Source: Cyanidium caldarium (taxonomy: Eukaryota > Rhodophyta > Bangiophyceae > Cyanidiales > Cyanidiaceae). From it: 64,000 nucleotides of DNA. Shown piece after piece: positions 63,389 through 64,000 of this stretch (position 1 is its first letter; every line of letters starts with the position of its first letter). Under the pieces are notes generated by a model. The model saw only the letters and a program-made list of their open reading frames with translations. It did no database searches and had not been told where the DNA came from. The DNA is taken from NCBI GenBank assembly GCA_026184775.1, contig JANCYW010000005.1:124001-188000 (forward strand), read 5' to 3'. A program made the position numbers and the translations under genes.

Positions 63389-64000
63389 ATGGACAGAGGG
63401 AGTGCCGCGCAGCATCGTCGTGTACGGCGGCGACCGCGAGTGGGTCGCCCACGCCACTTGGAGGAGGTGCGGCTGCGCAGCGCGCTGGTGGCGAACGCCG
63501 TAGGGGAATGGCGACAGGTGGCGCGGGCGTCTGTGGGTGACGCTTCGGTGGCCGCGTCACCCGGTCCATTGGACACTATTCTGGACGCGTTACACAAATC
63601 TGTGCGCCACGAGCCGGTGCCCGATGCACAGCGGTGGGAGCGGCGGTTGCGCAAACGCCGGGAGCGCGCCCGACAGTGGCGGGGCACCTCAGGCGCTTCC
63701 TCAGGTGTCAGCGGCAGCGTGCGTTGGTACGCCTCTCTGCAGCGGGCGCTGCTCATCAGCGCGGCAGTGAAGTTGTATAGGCACCTGACAGCCGAGCACG
63801 TTCTGGGCAGACAACTGGGCGAGGCAGCGGAGGCGGGTACCCTGCAGCACTGGGTTCGTCGCGGTATTCGGGTGAGCGACGAGGCATTCTCGCTGCCCCA
63901 CTTGCGGGTCGCCTCGGGCGATAGTGCCTTTCTGGTGGCGGTGGAGGCGCTGCTGCGAGTGCAGGAGCGATCGAAAGCACCCGAGACCACCCTCACCCCT
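63389..64000 (+). CDS. Unidentified protein, 5' part only
   Basis: An open frame of 204 codons runs from the ATG at 63389 to the right edge without a stop. The protein is basic and helical: LEEVRLRSALVANAVGEWRQ near residue 30, a run of RWERRLRKRRERARQW near 92, then RWYASLQRALLISAAVKLYR and LGEAAEAGTLQHWVRRGIRV. No membrane segment or family motif is visible in this part. The overlapping minus-strand frames are shadows of it. Function unknown. Confidence 0.65.
   Translation, partial: MDRGSAAQHRRVRRRPRVGRPRHLEEVRLRSALVANAVGEWRQVARASVGDASVAASPGPLDTILDALHKSVRHEPVPDAQRWERRLRKRRERARQWRGTSGASSGVSGSVRWYASLQRALLISAAVKLYRHLTAEHVLGRQLGEAAEAGTLQHWVRRGIRVSDEAFSLPHLRVASGDSAFLVAVEALLRVQERSKAPETTLTP

Noticed and set aside
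63307-63996. 229-codon minus-strand frame at the right edge
   Set aside because: Shadow of the plus-strand frame that is open to the window end; composition is Ser/Arg/Cys-rich with no pattern.

Overview
The window is nuclear DNA from a compact, GC-rich, intron-poor eukaryotic alga. Genes lie on both strands with no polycistronic bias, and most neighbours are 5 to 300 bp apart. About 42 protein genes fit into 64 kb, and nearly all are single uninterrupted frames. The only intron I can define is in UTP15; it has GTAAGT and ACTAAC signals. A plastid is implied by a zeta-carotene isomerase (Z-ISO), a SecA2-type SecA ATPase with an N-terminal extension, and several genes with basic, transit-like leaders. 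These traits best fit a cyanidiophycean (Cyanidium-like) red alga. A small-genome green alga is the alternative; sequence alone does not settle it. I recognised no mobile element, viral fossil, CRISPR array, rRNA or tRNA.

Layout, left to right. 1-9 kb: the 5' part of a large helical protein (possibly Nup188/Nup205-like), a small membrane protein, a methyltransferase, an EGF-like membrane protein, S-formylglutathione hydrolase, a membrane protein and proteasome subunit Rpn9. 9-15.5 kb: a PAF-acetylhydrolase-type lipase, SecA2, a membrane-anchored AsmA-like protein and a double-ACT protein. 16-19 kb: a MED18-like protein and three small unknowns, two with APC/C degron-like motifs. 19-28.7 kb: a predicted organellar membrane protein, translin, V-ATPase subunit H, a DEAH helicase, HisI, UTP15 and GINS subunit Psf2. 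28.8-42 kb: Sec24, a plasma-membrane-type Ca-ATPase, TFIIH subunit Tfb5, ESCRT-III CHMP1, a syntaxin, a membrane J-protein, an RsmE methyltransferase and an SLC35F6-type transporter. 42-54.6 kb: PurL, a double-length MSI4/RbAp48-type WD protein, a BtuF/CBA1-like surface binding protein, a NOPCHAP1-like factor, OST3/6 and a small secreted protein. 55-64 kb: ISWI, Z-ISO, acireductone dioxygenase, mannose-6-phosphate isomerase, an ING protein and an unfinished gene running off the right end.

The genes are mostly housekeeping and do not form one pathway. There are loose themes: secretory and endosomal traffic (Sec24, syntaxin, CHMP1, OST3/6, V-ATPase H), chromatin (ISWI, MSI4-like, ING) and ribosome or snoRNP biogenesis (UTP15, NOPCHAP1-like). 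The most notable items are a eukaryotic glycoprotein carrying a bacterial-type metal/cobalamin-binding fold and a tandem duplication at the CHMP1/syntaxin junction that duplicates both gene ends. SecA2 and two divergent small proteins with D-box and KEN-box motifs also stand out.
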